Assembly (NCBI GenBank): GCA_021396245.1
Contig: WNYE01000075.1
Span: forward strand, 140,969 to 204,968
Origin: Sporothrix humicola
Lineage: Eukaryota > Ascomycota > Sordariomycetes > Ophiostomatales > Ophiostomataceae
Length of the DNA: 64,000 nt
Direction: 5' to 3'
Below, in pieces: positions 53,196 to 64,000 of the stretch (position 1 is the stretch's first letter; each line of letters begins with the position of its first letter). Both the position numbers and the translations under genes were made by a program. A model generated the notes under the pieces. The model searched no databases. It worked only from the letters and a program-made list of their open reading frames with translations, and was not told the DNA's origin.

Positions 53196-54845
53196 ATGTG
53201 GCAGTGGCAGAGAAAGACGACCAAGACGACCAAGACCAAGTCGACCAAAAGACCAGGATACCTGCCCGGACAGGCTTCCAGGCTTATCGTGGCATCGCCT
53301 ATTGGCTGATGAATCAGTTGTGAGGAGATTATCACTGCAACACGTGTGAGGTGGAGGATGGATGCAGAATGACAAGGATGGCAGATGTTGTCCATTGCGC
53401 TGATGGACGTTGTGTTGTGCCTTTGGAATAAATTCTGTGCCGACCAGTCTCGACACTCTGAGCATCCTCGGAGACATTTCCGTCTCCTCGATGTCCATGC
53501 ATCTCTTCTTTTTTGACCCCAAAGGGTCACACGCAGCCAAGATTTCCAGAACCATGGTGATGGTGACTCTTGTTAGGGGCACATGATTTACAGACAATCT
53601 TCACTAGGAGTATTAACAGGATCCAGAACAAATAAAGACAGTCTTACGATAAAGCAATACTTCTTCTATCGGACAAAACGAGACCCAGGACATGTCGACC
53701 CCATTACCCCAATGAAAAAAAAAAAGAAATGAAAAAAGTGCTCTAAAGTCCTTGCATTGTATTGGCGTTTTCTCCAAGGTCTTGGTTTTTTTTCTTTTCT
53801 TTTCTTTTTCTTTCATCAGACCCCCCAACCAGCCTGGCCACACGATCTTTGTATTTTCTCGCTTCTCGGCAGGCGAGAACCGGTAGTCAGAAAATAAGAA
53901 AAGAAGATGAATGAAACATTTCATAAAACAGCACAAAATGGCCCAGAAAAGAAACACAAGAGGCGAATACGACTGCCCTGTGGAGTGTGACCCTGTTTCC
54001 CTTTTGCTTTCCCTTGTTCTTGTCCTTCTGCTTCCCCATGGGGTTCCCCGGACCGAGCGAGGAGAATTGGGCAACAAAAACGTGGACAATGGTGGACAGA
54101 GGTGGACAAATGTGGTCAAAGAGCAGATAAAAGGCGGGCCCCATACAAATTTGAATAAAACGATTGGCCGGGAAAATGAACGTCCTTGGGCACAAGCCCC
54201 GAATGGCATGTTAGTGCAGGACGACGCTAGCATGAATAATGACAATAAAATAAAATAGGAGAAGAGAAGGGGAGGAGGAGGCAAGAAAATCAAAAGAAGA
54301 AAGAAATAGAGAAAAGAAGACGAGAAAACACACTATTGCAATATTTGGGGTATGCATTGCATGGCGGATCGGCCGGCGTGGTCTCGAACCCCCCCTGTTC
54401 GCCTCGACCATGCCTAGTGCCCAGGACCCAAGAGGCCAGAAGGATGCCCAGAGATGTGCTCGCGTGGCCAAGCTGAGGCGATTTTAGGGTTGACAAAAAG
54501 GAGAAATGAGGAGAGAAAACATGGGGAGCTGGGGGAGGGATGGAGAGGCATGGAGAGATGGGGTAGACTGTGGAGGAATGCCGCACGCGTTTCTGTTTTT
54601 CTGTCTGTCACCTTGTCTCGTCTCGTCGTATTATCTCGTAAATATAAAGGTCGCCCTCCGCTGATCCCATGACCAGACCATAAGTTGTCTCCAGTCAGTC
54701 AGTCCAGTCTCAGTCCCAGTCTCTGGCCCATTGATCATCGATCATCGACAGTCTTTCCTTTTTTATTTTTATTTTTCTTTTCCTCTTATCATTTTCTTTG
54801 TCTTCTTCTATCAAATAATTTTATTTTGCTTCACTCCCCCCCACC

Positions 54846-56802
54846 ATGAGCGAGAAACTCGGTGTCGAGGAGATCGACCACTCTCCTCCCAGCAGCGGCC
54901 ACAACGATGACGGCGTTGCTGTCGACAAGATGACGACTGTCCACACGGACGGCCTGCAGCATGTGCCCTCTTATTCCCGCGAGGGTGAAGAGCTCGATCC
55001 GGGCTACTGGCGCTCGCCGCGCTTCCTGGGCTCGATCCTGGCCATTGCCCTGCTGGCCAACTCGCTGTTTGTCGGCTACTCGATGCCCATCAACATCCTG
55101 ACCGTCATCGATGCCGACATTGGCCCCTCGCCCAACATTTATTTGGTTTCTCTGTCGTTCACTCTCGTGTCTGGCGTGCTTCTGCTGATCATCGGCTCGC
55201 TGTCTGACATTGTCGGCCGTCGCTGGTTCATCATCGGCGCCCAGACTTTCGGTCTCGTCGGCTCGATTGTCTGTGCCACGGCCAAGAACGTCAACACGCT
55301 GATCGCCGGCACCGTCCTCACGGCCGTCACCGGTGCCGCCCAGCAGCTGTATCCGCTGCTCGTGCAGGAACTCGTGCCCAACAAGTACCGTGTGTGGGCC
55401 CAGGCCTTTATCATGGTCACGGTTGTGCCTACAATCGGCTTTGGCACGCTTTTCGCCCGCGCGTTCGTCGCCAACACGGCTCTCGCCTGGAGATGGTGCT
55501 ACTGGCTCAACGTCATTGTCTGCGGCATCTCGATCCTGCTGTTTGCCTTCTGCTACTTCCCGCCAGACTTTGAGACCATCAACAAGTCCATGACCCGCCG
55601 CGAGGAGCTGAAGCGCATTGACTATGGCGGCCTGTTCCTGTACTCGGCCGGTCTGATCCTGCTTCTCCTCGGTTTCAGTAAGTCAGCCCTTATGACTAGA
55701 CTATATTTGATAATGTCTTCCCGTCTCGTTTCATTTTGTTTATATCTAACTTCCTCCAGCCTACGGCCAGGGCACGTATCCTTGGGACAGCGCCCATACG
55801 CTCGCCACTCTGATCACCGGTTTTGTCCTCGTCGTCGCCTTTATTCTCTACGGTGAGTCTATACCCTCTCCATGTTCACCTCTATTTTTATATACTTCTC
55901 TCGAAAAAAATACTAATCGGCCTGCTTCGCTCCCTCCAGAAATCTACGTGCCCCTCAAGCAGCCCCTGATCCCGATCCGCATCTTCAAGTCCCGCACCGT
56001 CAACGCCGCCATGGTCATCGGCTGCGTCGGCCAGATGGTCTACTACGCGCTCAACCTCATGTGGCCCATTGTCATCTCCACCTTTTTCACCACCGACAAC
56101 ATCCGCATCGGCCTGATCAGCAGCACGACCGGCGCCAGTCTGGCCGTCGGCGAGATCATCGTCGCCCCCTTCTTCAAGCGGATTGGCCACCTGCGCTACC
56201 AGCTCATCTTTGCCGCCGTCGTCATCACCGTCACGACCGCCCTCATGGCCATTGTCGACCAGCACAAGCTCGGCGCCGCCATTGCCCTGACGCTCATCTC
56301 GGGCTGCATGGTCGGCGTCATCGAGGCCATTACCATTGTCATTGTCGGCCTGGTCGTCGAGCCCGAGGACATTGGCGTCGCCATCGGCTTCTACGCGTCC
56401 ATTCGCGCCATCACCGGCACCATCGCCCTGTCCATCTACGTGTCCATCTACGCGGCCCGTCTGCCTGTGTTCCTGACCCGCGACGTCGTCCAGTATGCCG
56501 AGGCGGCTGGTCTGCCTGCGTCGAGCGCGGCCGATCTCGTTGCGGCCGCGATTGGCAACGGCACCACGGCGGCGATCAACGCTGTCCCCGGCATGACCCC
56601 CTCGATTCTCGAGGCCGTCGGTCTAGGCTCGCTGGCCGGCTACCACGACACGTTCAAGGTTGTCTTCCTGGCCACGATTGCCTTTGGTGGCCTGTCCATT
56701 ATCTCGGCCTTCTTTGTCGGCGAGGTCGGCCAGTACCTCAACAACTTTGTCAACAAGACGCTGACCAACACGTCCAAGCGCCCGGATGCGGAGAAGCAGT
56801 AA
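54846..56802 (+). CDS. MFS transporter, TRI12/DHA14-type exporter
   Basis: A 595-aa transporter with exons 54846-55677, 55760-55852 and 55940-56802; introns start GTAAGT and GTGAGT, end CCAG, and both keep the frame. About 14 hydrophobic segments follow a 60-residue hydrophilic N terminus ending DPGYWRSPRFLGSILAI. Motif A reads GSLSDIVGRRWFIIG. The overall pattern, including FVYSM-like TM1 (FVGYSMPINIL) and the YGQGTYPW loop, is that of the fungal trichothecene-efflux (TRI12) and siderophore-transporter group. The family exports small molecules from the plasma membrane with proton exchange. There is no trichothecene gene in the window, so the name denotes fold, not cargo. A TATA-like box lies about 200 bp upstream, followed by a long T/C tract. 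Confidence 0.88.
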
Positions 56803-57049
56803 AGAAGCATGCCGCAGTACGCCGCTAGGCGTACAGAGGTGCTCAACAAACTGACTGAAACTAATCAATCATGCTTGTTATAACACGCCCTGGCAGTATT
56901 ATATAGTACTATCTCAATCCTTAATATATCTTGATATCAAAACAAGTCCCTAATCCAAATGGTATTATCATTATCATACTTGGTATCATCCAACATCCAG
57001 TGTCCAATGTATCCCACGCATCATTTCCATGTCATTATTGTCTCTCCCC

Positions 57050-58720
57050 CTACAGCGCCTGCTTGCCTCTCGACTCGAACGGCAGGATGAGGACCAGGAT
57101 GCCCGCCGCCAAGAAGAGTGCGCCGCTCGTGTACACCGGCGCACTCGTCTGCAGGTTCGCAAACATGGCAATAATCGGCGCCATAATGCCAAAGATGCGG
57201 TTGCACGTCGCCGCCAGCGCATTTCCCGTTCCTCGCTGCGGCGTCGGGAACAGTTCGGGTGTGAAGCTGTAGAGAACCGCATACATGACGCTGCTGCTAA
57301 ACGAAAACGCACAGTTCCAGCCCAGCAGCGCATTCGACCGCGTGGCCGTCGTCGACCCGTACAAAAACACGCCCGTCAGCGCCGTCGACCCGGCCAGCGT
57401 TCCCTTGCGCCCAATCCGCGGCAGCTCCACCAGCCATCCTCCCAACAACGCGCCAGGCACGCCCAGCACGGCCACAATCAGCGAGTTGCGGTACGTCAGG
57501 TACGTCGACCCGTCGCCAAAATCGGCGCCGCGCGTGGCCTGGATGTAGGGCAAAAAGGCATTGTACAGCGGGTAGGCCAGGCCGATCAGTGCCCAGACAG
57601 CCATGATGAGACCCGTCGACAGTGCAAGGCGTTTCGTCGCAAACAGCGCCTTGATGCGGTCGCCGTCAACCTCGGCCAGCTTGCGGCGGATGGCGGCAGT
57701 AACGTTAGACCGAGCTGCACTCGTTGCGTTGGCGTTGGCCGATGCCGCGGCCGGATTAACATACCCCTCCGGTTCACACGCTTTGAGGTCGTCGACGGTC
57801 AGATCCGACGTCGTGCCGTTGCGCCGGGCCACTTCGTGCACGACCCGCACGGCCTCCTCGTCCAGGCCGCGGCCCATCAGGTACTTGGGCGACTCGTAGA
57901 TGGTAAAGCACAGGAACCGGATCGCAAACATGAGCAGCGTGAGGCCGCCCATTGTGATCACAAAATACCGCCAACCCATGTTGGCGCCGCGCGTGCACGT
58001 CTCGCCTTCCTGGCACGTGAAATTGCCCAGCAGCGGCCACGCCACGAGGTTGGCCACCACCTGCGCCAGCGCCCAGTCGACCGACAGGACCGTGAGCAAG
58101 AACTGGTGCGACGCCGGCAGAAACTCGAGAAAAATCGCCGAGTCGACGGGCAGGTTGCCGCCCACGCCAAACGACCAGAACGCGTCAAAAATGCCAATCG
58201 CCGCAAAGTTGGGCGACCCGGCCGCCACCAGGCCCCACACGGCCGCCAGGCCCAGCGTCGCATTGAACGCAAACCGCCGCCCGAAAATGTCACACCCGAA
58301 CCCCCAAAACACAGCGCCCGCCAGCAGCCCCAGATTTTGGGCCAGTGTCAGCAGGGGCGGCCGCTTGGGATTGAACTCGTTGGTGATGGGCGTAAAGATG
58401 AGCGACGTCACAATCGGCCACAGGTTGTCGCTCGCCCACCCAAAACCAACAACCGCAAACAGCTGCCACTGGTACCGCCCCATGCCGATCGCCTGCACGG
58501 CCTGGTTGAGCACGCGCGCCTTGGCTGCGTACACGGGGTCGATGTCGCCGATCGGCAGCAGCAGGTCCGTCGAGTCCACCACCGAGGCGTCCGACGGAGG
58601 GAGGTCGTCAACTTTGTCGACTTTTTCGGTGGGGTCGACAATCGCATTCTTTTCGTTTTCGATGCCGGCCGCAGTCGGCGTGAGGGGCGGCCCGTTGGCC
58701 GATTGTTCAATGTCGGCCAT
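57050..58720 (-). CDS. MFS transporter, sugar-porter/SV2-like
   Basis: A 556-aa, twelve-TM transporter in one exon. I chose MADIEQS at 58720 because the longer frame would translate a GT-microsatellite leader. The first 75 residues are hydrophilic; TM1 begins MGRYQWQLFAVVGFGW. Motif A appears as FWGFGCDIFGRRFAFN, and the sugar-porter signature as YESPKYLMGRG after TM6. A Cys pair in CQEGETC suggests an external disulfide. A Thr/Ala-rich loop (about 330-380) separates the halves. The second half begins with FATKRLALSTGLIMAV. Substrate could be a carboxylate, phosphate or sugar. It is convergent with the TRI12-type exporter; a 247-bp gap separates them. A TATA-like GATAAATA lies near 58819-58827 upstream. 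Confidence 0.88.
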   Translation of the reverse strand: MADIEQSANGPPLTPTAAGIENEKNAIVDPTEKVDKVDDLPPSDASVVDSTDLLLPIGDIDPVYAAKARVLNQAVQAIGMGRYQWQLFAVVGFGWASDNLWPIVTSLIFTPITNEFNPKRPPLLTLAQNLGLLAGAVFWGFGCDIFGRRFAFNATLGLAAVWGLVAAGSPNFAAIGIFDAFWSFGVGGNLPVDSAIFLEFLPASHQFLLTVLSVDWALAQVVANLVAWPLLGNFTCQEGETCTRGANMGWRYFVITMGGLTLLMFAIRFLCFTIYESPKYLMGRGLDEEAVRVVHEVARRNGTTSDLTVDDLKACEPEGYVNPAAASANANATSAARSNVTAAIRRKLAEVDGDRIKALFATKRLALSTGLIMAVWALIGLAYPLYNAFLPYIQATRGADFGDGSTYLTYRNSLIVAVLGVPGALLGGWLVELPRIGRKGTLAGSTALTGVFLYGSTTATRSNALLGWNCAFSFSSSVMYAVLYSFTPELFPTPQRGTGNALAATCNRIFGIMAPIIAMFANLQTSAPVYTSGALFLAAGILVLILPFESRGKQAL

Positions 58721-60276
58721 AATAAAGATGGAAAAGAGGTGATGGAAACAAGGAGAGAGAGTGTGTGTTTGTGTTTGTGTCTGTGTTTGTGTAGAAGAAA
58801 ACCGTGACGGCTCGCCCACTATTTATCCACTGCCGATCGTGAAAGTAAGTTAAGGTTTCGCCGCAAGGCAGGTGCGACCTTGTTTATGGAAGTGGGGAGC
58901 AGGTAGGGGCTGGCAAGTTGCACAAGAAGCAAGAACGGAAAGAGCGACGGGGACGACAACACCAAAGTCGTCAAAAGGGAAGGTGCAACCTTCATTCATG
59001 CAAGTCGCAATCCACTTGCGTGCATGTTGGTTCAGCTGGGGAAAGAGCGAGGAAAGGAACGGGGGGTAACGAGGAAAAGGATCGAATAGGATGAAAATAT
59101 GATGTAAGAGAATGAAAAGAAGAGACGAAGAAGAGAGCAGAAAGAGTGAAAAGACCAGTGAAAATACGCGTGAAATATTCATGAAAGATGCACACACACA
59201 TACTTGCAGCTAGGGTGCGATGGCGTGCGATGGCGACGACGCCGATCTCCCTTCCCAAGCTCCCAAAAGTCCCTTGGAGCTTGTATTGGCTTCATTTTGG
59301 CGTGAAAGTTTGCAGAGAGACTTGCAAGATACAAAGATACTTGCGGTCTTGCCCGTATTGCGTGCCAGCTTGGATGTTAGCGCTCGCCAAGCTCGGAAAC
59401 TTTTTTGTGGGGAAGCTACAGTGTAAGTCGGCAGGCGGGGCGGAAGGTTTTGTCAGTGAGCTCGTCTGATCTCCTGACCTTCCACGTGACTTAACTCCAG
59501 CCACGCGTCCTCAATCTGTTAGACATTAGACGGATGACAAACTGACAAAACAAACAGTCTAATTACAGACGGCCATCCATTGAAGAGAGAAAAGAAATAA
59601 AAGTCGATTGAGAATGATGCTGCCAGCATTTAAAAGTGCTTTCAATTCTTTTTCATAATTTAGTGGGTTGTGTATTTTTACCAATTTTATTCATACAGAA
59701 AATTCATTTTTTGTTGGAAAAACATTAGTCAAATGTTCAATAGAAGCCGATAAGGCATACTGGCAACTTTTTCTTAAACTACAAAATAATCCATAACCAG
59801 AAACACTCAACTGTGCATTCTGTCAATTTTATTCTGAATTCATAAAAAACTGACTTCTTATTCACATTTACCAAAATGTACGACGAACTCGTACTTGTTT
59901 GTTCAAATTGTTACATTTGACTGATTGCAGATGCAGTCAATCTGACTGGCCACTGATCGCTTAAATTGGACCCCTGTTCGACGGAGTTCCTGTTATTGGG
60001 CAGCCCTACGCCTGCTCCGCAGTGAAGATTCCAGCGGAGCACTGGCTCTGACAGCCAAATCTGACAGGGTTGAAATCCTGATCCTTTTGGCTCACCAGTA
60101 ATTTTGGACATCCCCTTTTTGCCCTTTTTTTCGATTTATCTCGATAATTTCAGCCTCTCTTTTCCTTTGCACTCCCGTCCACTACGTCTACCCTATGGAT
60201 TTTTCCATTTGATTTCCTGAGCATCTGCATTTCCGCATTTGGCACCGCCTTTTCCACATAAACACGCTTGTCCACC
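58721..60276. promoter_or_regulatory. Divergent intergenic region with GT microsatellite
   Basis: A 1.56-kb gap between the divergent MFS and P450 genes. A GTGTGTTT-type microsatellite at about 58760-58795 lies in the MFS leader. The stretch 59560-59930 is AT-rich. No gene seen. Confidence 0.5.
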
Positions 60277-62038
60277 ATGGCTGCCGAGCTTTCGATCGGC
60301 AACGCGTTCACCGCTGGCGCGTGGCTGCTGGCGGCCATCACAGCTTGGTATGCCTACCGCATGTATGTCGTGCGCAGCCATTTCCAGCGTCTGCAGCGCC
60401 AGGGAGTTGTGAGTTGACACGATTTTGCCTTCGCCATGTCTTTTTGCACTCTGTACTGACTTTCTCCAGCCCATGCTGCGGCACCATCCCATCCTGGGCC
60501 ATCTCGGCGTCGTGGGCATGCTCATGAAGGACTTGCCACGTGACGTGCACGGCGACTACCTGATGGTCCTGATCCAGGACAACTGGCGCACGTTGTTCGA
60601 CAAAAAGTACACAAAGTGCCCGCCGGCGGTCTACCTGGACATGTGGCCCGTGTCGATGCCCTTCTTGCTGAGCATGCACCCGGACGTGTCGGCGCAGTTC
60701 ACACAGGACGTGAGCATGGACAAGGCGGCCGCCCAGGGCCACTTCCTCAAGCCGCTGACAAACAACAACGAGATAGCGTCGAGCCAGGGCGCCGTCTGGA
60801 AGAAGATGCGGCGGCGCATGAACCTGGGGTTCAGTGCACACGCCATCCGCGCGCGGCTGCCGGCCCTGATGGAGGAAGTCGAGGTGTTCCGGGACATTCT
60901 GGTCGAGCGAGCCGGCAAGAACGGCGCCTGGGGCTCGGTGTTCACGCTCGAGGAGCTGGTCACGATGCTGACGCTCGACTTCATCGGCCGCTTCACGTTC
61001 GACATCCGGCTGCACGAGCAGACGTCGGCGCTGACGCCCATGTCCGCGGCCTTGCTCGACACGCTGCCGCGGCTGCGCGTGCACACGCACATTGGCAATG
61101 TCTGGTCGCTCTTCAACCCGTGGGTGCGCTTCAAGCTGTGGAACAACGTGCGCATCATGGACACGTACCTCGAGCCCTTTTTGGCGGCGCGGCGGGCCAC
61201 GCTGGCGGCCGGAAAGCTGCCCGTCGGCGGCAACACGCTTGTCGACACGCTGTTCCAGACGATTGCGATGGAAAACCCAGAAGACTTTGGCACGCAAAAG
61301 ACGTTCGACTATGTCGTTGCCGAGACAAAGCACACGCTCTTTGCCGGCCACGAGACGACGGCGTTTAGTCTGGCGTGGCTGTTCCGCGTGCTGTCGCAGG
61401 AGCCCCGGATTCTCGCGAAAATGTGTGCCGAGCACGACGCCGTTCTGGGCTCGGACCCCGACGCTGCTGCCTCCGTCCTCAAAGAAAAACCGCATCTGAT
61501 CGGTCAGCTGCCCTACACCACGGCCGTCATCAAGGAGTCGTTGCGCATCAACACCAACGTCGGCACGCTGCGCGCCGCGCCGCCCGGCTCGTCGCTGTAC
61601 GGCCCCGTCGGCTCCGGGTTCGAGGGCGTCGCGTTCCCCACGGACATGTGCGTGCTCTGGGACGGCAACTTTGCCATCCACCGCAACCCCGAGTACTGGC
61701 CGCAGCCGCTCGAGTTCTTGCCGGAGCGGTGGTTGGCCACGGAAGAGGGCACGAATGCTCTGCACCCCGTGCGCAACGCCTATCGGCCGTTTGAGCTGGG
61801 CCCGCGCAACTGCGTCGGGCAGCACATGGCGATGACGGAAATGACCATGGTGCTGGCGCTGGTGGTGCGGACGCTCGAGGTTGAGGAGGCGTGGGACGAG
61901 TGGGATGCCAAGCGCGGCACGACGCACGTCAAGAAGAAGGACATGGTCTGGGGCGACCGGCTGTACCAGGTCAGCAAGCACGGCCCGCCGCACGTAAAGG
62001 ATGGCATGCCTGTGCACGTGAGAGTGCGTCAGAGGTAG
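60277..62038 (+). CDS. Cytochrome P450 monooxygenase (CYP4/StcS-like group)
   Basis: A 566-aa membrane P450 with exons 60277-60408 and 60470-62038; the 61-nt intron is GTGAGT..CCAG. A TM anchor covers about residues 12-30. The I-helix motif is LFAGHETTAFSLAW, the ExxR motif KESLRIN, the PERF-like motif LPERWLATEEG, and the heme loop FELGPRNCVGQ with its axial Cys. The run NNNEIASSQGAVWKKMRRRMN matches the C-helix WKKMRR region of the CYP52/CYP4-like and sterigmatocystin-StcS-like fungal P450s. The likely reaction is oxidation of a lipophilic substrate such as a fatty acyl or polyketide chain. It faces the sulfatase gene and is divergent from the sugar-porter-like MFS. It needs an external reductase, not present here. 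Confidence 0.92.
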
Positions 62039-62430
62039 GAGGAAGGAGGGAAGATAAAAGAGGAAAGAGCGAAGGCGGCTGGAGTCGGACTTGCCTCTTG
62101 TGCACACTTTACTTTTCTAAGAAGGAAGGAGCGGTGCGGCCCGGAAGACCGACCCACTGAAAGCGACCTACCTTCCGTATGAACCTGTCACAAGAAAGAT
62201 AAAATGGTGTGAGCGTGTTTCCTTAATAATAATATCTTTAAACAGATGATGTTTTAGATGGCGTTTCCCATCAATTATCTCACAAACAAAATAAGCGAAT
62301 AAGTTGTATTGTACGCCGAAGTATCACAAACATTAGTGGCTTTTTTGCAGCTCAAGAAAGTGACCAACAGAACCAAAAGAATCAAAGTACACAAGGCCAC
62401 AAAATAACCAAATGACCTACCACCCCCCAA
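62039..62430. other. Convergent intergenic gap
   Basis: 3' flanks of the P450 and sulfatase genes; AT-rich, no gene seen. Confidence 0.5.
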
Positions 62431-63800
62431 CTAAATCAACTCCGTCCAGTGAGCCTCACCGGCCAAGGGATGCTCGGCGTAAAAGCTATCGCCAAAGGGC
62501 GTCAGTTTCTTAGAGGGACCATGCGTCTCCTTTTCATAATAACCATCGACGTAGCCCATGGGACAAAAATTGAAGCGCAGGTGCGGCTCGGCGGCGTAGA
62601 CGCGGTCAAACTCGGGGTCGAGCGCGCTGAGGAACATATCAACCGACCGGGCCCTGAATCTGCTCTTGGAATGGATGGTGGCCCAGGGCTCGCGGCAGGT
62701 GTCGCCCTTGTAGTCGGCTAGAACGGAAAGAGCAGCGTCGAGGCGGCTGAGGACGGTGGCGAGATTGCGGCCGGCGACTTCAAAGTTCTCAGCCAACTTG
62801 GCCTCCTTCTGGTGCAGCAAATTGTGCATCTGGCCCGGGTCGGCCTCGGGGCGCATGTCGTAGAGCTCGACTTCGTTGGTGCACCAAACTGAATAGTACA
62901 GATTGTATCCGTCACCGATCAGCCGAATGCTCTTAAATGTGTTGTTGACAAAGCTGCCTTTCTCGCCGTCCAGCCGGCCCCAGCTGCCCTTGTAGCCGTA
63001 TTTGCCCTCGGGGCCGCCCAGTCCCCAGTACTCGATGCCGACGTGCTCCTTTTTGATGTAGTTGACGCCGCTGTCCATGTTTTTATTGTTTGTGCCCGTT
63101 ACACGGACCGGCATGATGGATCCGTCGTACTGTTTGCGCTGCGGTGCACCGGCCAGATCCATGATGGTCGGCGTAATGTCGAGATGCGACGTCACGGCCA
63201 GCGACCGGCGGTTGCGCTCGACGCCGGGACCACGCACGATCATGGGCACGTTGATGTCTGTTTCGAAGCCGCACGTCTTTCCCGGGTGCATGCGGTGCTG
63301 CGAGATGTGGTAGCCGTTGTCAGTCGTGTAAAAGATGTACGTGTTGTCGAGGAGGCCTGCCGAGTCAAGGCGTCGCACGATCTCGTCGACCATTTCGTCG
63401 ACCGATTGCAGCGACCGCAGCCGGCAGCGCTGGTACTCGTCGTTGTAGGCGAGCACGGTATCGTTTAGGCGCGGCAGACGGGCGACCCAGGACACGCCGG
63501 TGTTTTCGTCTTCGGGCGGGTTGAAGTTGGCCGTGCGTGGGATCGTGTAGTCTTTGAAAAGGTGTGCGTGGCGGTCGGCGTACATGGGCGGCTCGGCCTT
63601 GAAGGGATACTGCGTCATGTGGCCGTGCGAGGCAATGGGCGCGATGCCGAGGAAGAAGGGCTTGTCAGCGCTCTGGGCAATGGCCTTTTCGAGGAATCCG
63701 TAGGCCTTTTGGGCGGTGACGTCCGGGGAGTACTGGCCTTTGTAGCGGCGTGGAGGCTGTGCGTTGAGTGTAAAGTGCGCGTTGTCATACTCGTAGGTGT
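62431..63800 (-). CDS. Sulfatase (alkaline-phosphatase superfamily), C-terminal part; 5' end cut
   Basis: The last exon encodes 456 residues; it starts after an acceptor CTGACAG at 63801 and runs to TAG 62433-62431. The rest lies beyond the poly-G tail. Conserved sulfatase sequence includes PFFLGIAPIASHGH (metal/substrate His region), LDNTYIFYTTDNGYHISQHRM with the DNG metal-binding Asp-Asn, GKTCGFETDINVPMIVRGPG, and SHLDITPTIMDLAG. The C-terminal part matches fungal aryl/N-acetylglucosamine-6-sulfatase-like proteins. The catalytic C-x-P-x-R site and any signal peptide would be in the missing exon. Such enzymes release sulfate from aryl or sugar esters, often under sulfur limitation. Fungal members need a formylglycine-generating enzyme, not seen here. 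Confidence 0.88.
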
Positions 63801-63875
63801 CTGTCAGGAGGTGTTAATGAATGTAAATGAGAAAGAGAAAAAAAAAATCAAAAGAAAGATAGAGGAAGAAGAAAA

Positions 63876-63880
<5 letters not shown>

Positions 63881-63922
<42 letters not shown>

Positions 63923-63924
63923 CG

Positions 63925-64000
<76 letters not shown>
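63881..64000. repeat. G homopolymer at window end (probable artefact)
   Basis: About 120 bases are almost all G, broken once by CGC near 63923. Such a tract is very unlikely biologically in this genome and fits a dark-cycle or scaffold-end artefact. It interrupts the sulfatase gene. Confidence 0.8.

Larger units (their letters stand above)
51228..54845. other. Intergenic region, 3.6 kb
   Basis: No gene supported; a 202-codon minus frame (52226-51618) has no family features. Contains a perfect inverted repeat at 51630-51646, short tandem repeats at 52903-52940 and 53153-53195, a TACTCCGTA at 52439-52447, and a TATA-like TATAAAG at 54643-54649 before the MFS gene. Confidence 0.45.

Noticed and set aside
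54375..54420. GGTTCGAGACC-like box B on the minus strand, considered as a tRNA gene
   Set aside because: The flanking bases do not pair as a T stem and no acceptor stem or box A is found.
57029..58807. A 592-codon plus-strand open frame antisense to the MFS gene
   Set aside because: Arg/Gln-rich translation with no domain; it mirrors GC-rich codon use of the real minus-strand gene.
60338..62107. A 589-codon minus-strand open frame antisense to the P450
   Set aside because: His/Arg/Val-rich shadow with no domain; the plus strand carries all P450 motifs.

Overview
This 64 kb window is nuclear DNA of a filamentous ascomycete (Pezizomycotina; Sordariomycetes is the best guess, which I cannot confirm). 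Coding regions are GC-rich with short spliceosomal introns of 60-120 nt (GT..AG, CTAAC/CTGAC branch sites). Gene families are typically fungal: Zn2Cys6 regulator, PTH11-like rhodopsin-fold protein, GPI-type aspartic protease, several P450s and MFS transporters. One Ty1/Copia element carries heavy RIP-like mutation, a pezizomycete hallmark.

Region A, 1-16.4 kb, is a compact catabolic or specialised-metabolism cluster. In order it holds a cytochrome P450 (cut by the window edge), an MFS transporter, a BBE-type FAD oxidase, an SDR, a 3-hydroxyisobutyrate-dehydrogenase-like enzyme, a second P450, a PHBH-fold FAD monooxygenase, a carboxymuconolactone-decarboxylase remnant, a second HIBADH-like enzyme, and two metallo-beta-lactamase-fold (lactonase-like) genes. 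No PKS, NRPS or terpene synthase is visible. Ring hydroxylation, lactone handling, dehydrogenation and transport suggest breakdown or detoxification of an aromatic or lactone compound. Four head-to-head gene pairs share intergenic promoters, and these promoters repeatedly carry the octamer TACCCCAG, a candidate cluster-specific operator. One lactonase-like gene is broken by a 13-bp tandem duplication, and the decarboxylase looks frameshifted and truncated, so the cluster may be decaying in this strain.

Region B, 16.9-22.5 kb, is one complete Ty1/Copia LTR retrotransposon. It has 119-bp LTRs, a 5-bp target duplication GACTG, a primer-binding site matching the anticodon arm of initiator tRNA-Met, and an interior destroyed by C-to-T/G-to-A change. 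It closes the cluster on the right.

Region C, 22.5-54.8 kb, is gene-poor with spacers of up to about 5 kb. It holds a Rab4/Ypt4-like GTPase, a MARVEL-like four-TM protein whose frame continues for 360 codons beyond one in-frame TAG, a Zn2Cys6 regulator, a PTH11-like membrane protein, a yapsin-type aspartic protease, a Baeyer-Villiger-type monooxygenase and a small SAM methyltransferase.

Region D, 54.8-64 kb, holds a TRI12-type MFS exporter, a sugar-porter-like MFS protein, a third complete-looking P450 and the 3' part of a sulfatase. The window ends in about 120 nearly pure G, which is probably a sequencing or assembly artefact.
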